Below are positions 6,183 through 6,826 of a stretch of 6,826 nt of DNA, in pieces. The translations under genes were made by a program, and so were the position numbers. Location: positions 1 to 6,826 of the forward strand of contig DAOUVH010000046.1 in assembly GCA_030667725.1 (NCBI GenBank). The letters run 5' to 3'. Origin of the DNA: Candidatus Cloacimonadota bacterium (GTDB taxonomy: Bacteria > Cloacimonadota > Cloacimonadia > Cloacimonadales > TCS61). How positions within the stretch are numbered: position 1 is the first letter of the stretch; every line of letters begins with the position of its first letter. A model generated the notes under the pieces. That model saw only the letters and a list, made by a program, of their open reading frames with translations, searched no databases and was not told the origin of the DNA.

Positions 6183-6826
6183 TTACCATAATTCTAATGC
6201 TTCATTCAACATAGCCAATTGCTGCTCTTCTTTGTAACCAAGCTGCTGCATTGCTCCTGAAGGACAAATTGATGCACAGCTTCCACAACCCTTACATAGG
6301 GCAGAATTAACATAGGCATATTCTTTACCGTTCATCCAAATAAGCTCTGGAGCACCATAAGGACAAACAGATACACACATTCCACAACCGGCACATGTAT
6401 CCAGATCGACCCGAGCTATATTTGCTTCCGAAAGATATTCTTTGGAACTAATGATCGCGCATGCCCGTTCTGCTGCAGCTTTAGCCTGCGAAATTGTATC
6501 TTCCATTCCTTTAGGTGAATGAGCCAATCCTGCCATAAATATACCTTCAGCTGAAAAATCAACCGGTCGAAGTTTCACATGTGCTTCCATAAAGAACTTA
6601 TCTTCATTGAGCGGTATTTTTAACATTTGCGATATGGTGTCAACATCTTCTTGCGGTACAATTGCAGGTGACAGTATAATCTTTTCAGGATTCAGGATTA
6701 CATCAATTCCCAGAACATGATCCTTAAGTTTAATTATCAACGCATTCTCTCCAAAAACAGTTTTTTTACTATCAATATCGATCTCAGGTTTAGCATCTTC
6801 GGAATAGCGAATGAAAACTACCCCTA
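6183..6826 (-). CDS. hdrA: Second HdrA-like protein, C-terminal part (partial, runs off the right edge)
   Basis: The frame is open to the window edge. The 213 visible codons begin GVVFIRYSEDAKPEIDID, which is typical mid-HdrA sequence, so the TTG at 6738-6740 is an internal Leu codon and not a start. The end of the FAD domain is visible (FFMEAHVKLRPVDF, GIFMAGLAHSPKGMEDTI), matching the same segment of the downstream HdrA (FFKEAHPKYRPVDT). A C-terminal ferredoxin follows, with CAGCGMCVSVCP and CKGCGSCASICP, eight cysteines for two [4Fe-4S] clusters. It ends normally (GYKEEQQLAMLNEALELW) with no MvhD-like extension, so it differs in architecture from its neighbour. The N-terminal domain, FAD-binding motif and possible extra domains are outside the window. 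The 107-bp gap to the next gene holds that gene's promoter. It may be a second bifurcation module of the same complex or a paralog with another partner. Confidence 0.93.
   Translation of the reverse strand, partial: GVVFIRYSEDAKPEIDIDSKKTVFGENALIIKLKDHVLGIDVILNPEKIILSPAIVPQEDVDTISQMLKIPLNEDKFFMEAHVKLRPVDFSAEGIFMAGLAHSPKGMEDTISQAKAAAERACAIISSKEYLSEANIARVDLDTCAGCGMCVSVCPYGAPELIWMNGKEYAYVNSALCKGCGSCASICPSGAMQQLGYKEEQQLAMLNEALELW

Noticed and set aside
6738..6740. TTG as start codon of a short 185-residue ferredoxin protein
   Set aside because: The same frame continues upstream to the window edge with typical HdrA sequence, so this is an internal Leu codon of a longer gene.
1..6826. CRISPR array, tRNA, rRNA, insertion sequence or attachment site
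   Set aside because: No regularly spaced repeats, tRNA-like cloverleaf, transposase frame or terminal inverted repeats were seen; nearly all sequence is accounted for by the genes listed.

Overview
This is an AT-rich window (well over half A+T by eye) from what looks like an anaerobic bacterium. The bacterial signs are strong AAGGAG-type Shine-Dalgarno sites, a soluble PAS histidine kinase, a MarR-type regulator and sigma70-like promoter hexamers. The metabolic genes belong to the heterodisulfide reductase (Hdr) family, known from methanogens and common in anaerobic bacteria. The phylum cannot be fixed from this sequence; a low-GC anaerobe such as a Cloacimonadota-like lineage is only a guess.

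Layout, left to right. (a) 1-1673, minus strand: a two-gene signalling operon, a REC-PAS-HisKA-HATPase hybrid kinase followed 6 nt later by a response regulator cut by the window edge. (b) 1674-1910: a divergent intergenic region with a plausible promoter and a small palindrome that recurs in inverted orientation. (c) 1911-2362, plus strand: a MarR-family regulator whose reading frame is broken by an apparent one-base loss in an A-run; its last 47 codons continue in another frame. (d) 2394-6075, minus strand: a tight hdrA-hdrC-hdrB operon with its own promoter at about 6140-6167 and a probable terminator at 2337-2373. (e) 6183-6826, minus strand: the C-terminal part of a second, upstream HdrA paralog, open to the window edge.

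How the genes work together. HdrB (ten cysteines for two CCG-type clusters) would hold the disulfide-reducing site, HdrC (two [4Fe-4S] clusters) would be the wire, and HdrA (FAD plus several [4Fe-4S] clusters) the flavin electron-bifurcating or confurcating hub. Two HdrA paralogs in a row suggest a complex or pathway with two HdrA-type modules. No hydrogenase, formate dehydrogenase or FlxABCD-type donor subunit is visible, so the electron donor and the disulfide substrate are unknown.

The most unusual observation is that the 795-residue HdrA carries a C-terminal MvhD/FlpD-like domain in which every position expected to hold a [2Fe-2S] cysteine is occupied by Ala, Asp, Thr or Ser. The fold appears kept while the electron-entry cluster appears lost. 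Other points are an unusually short HdrC and the frameshifted marR.
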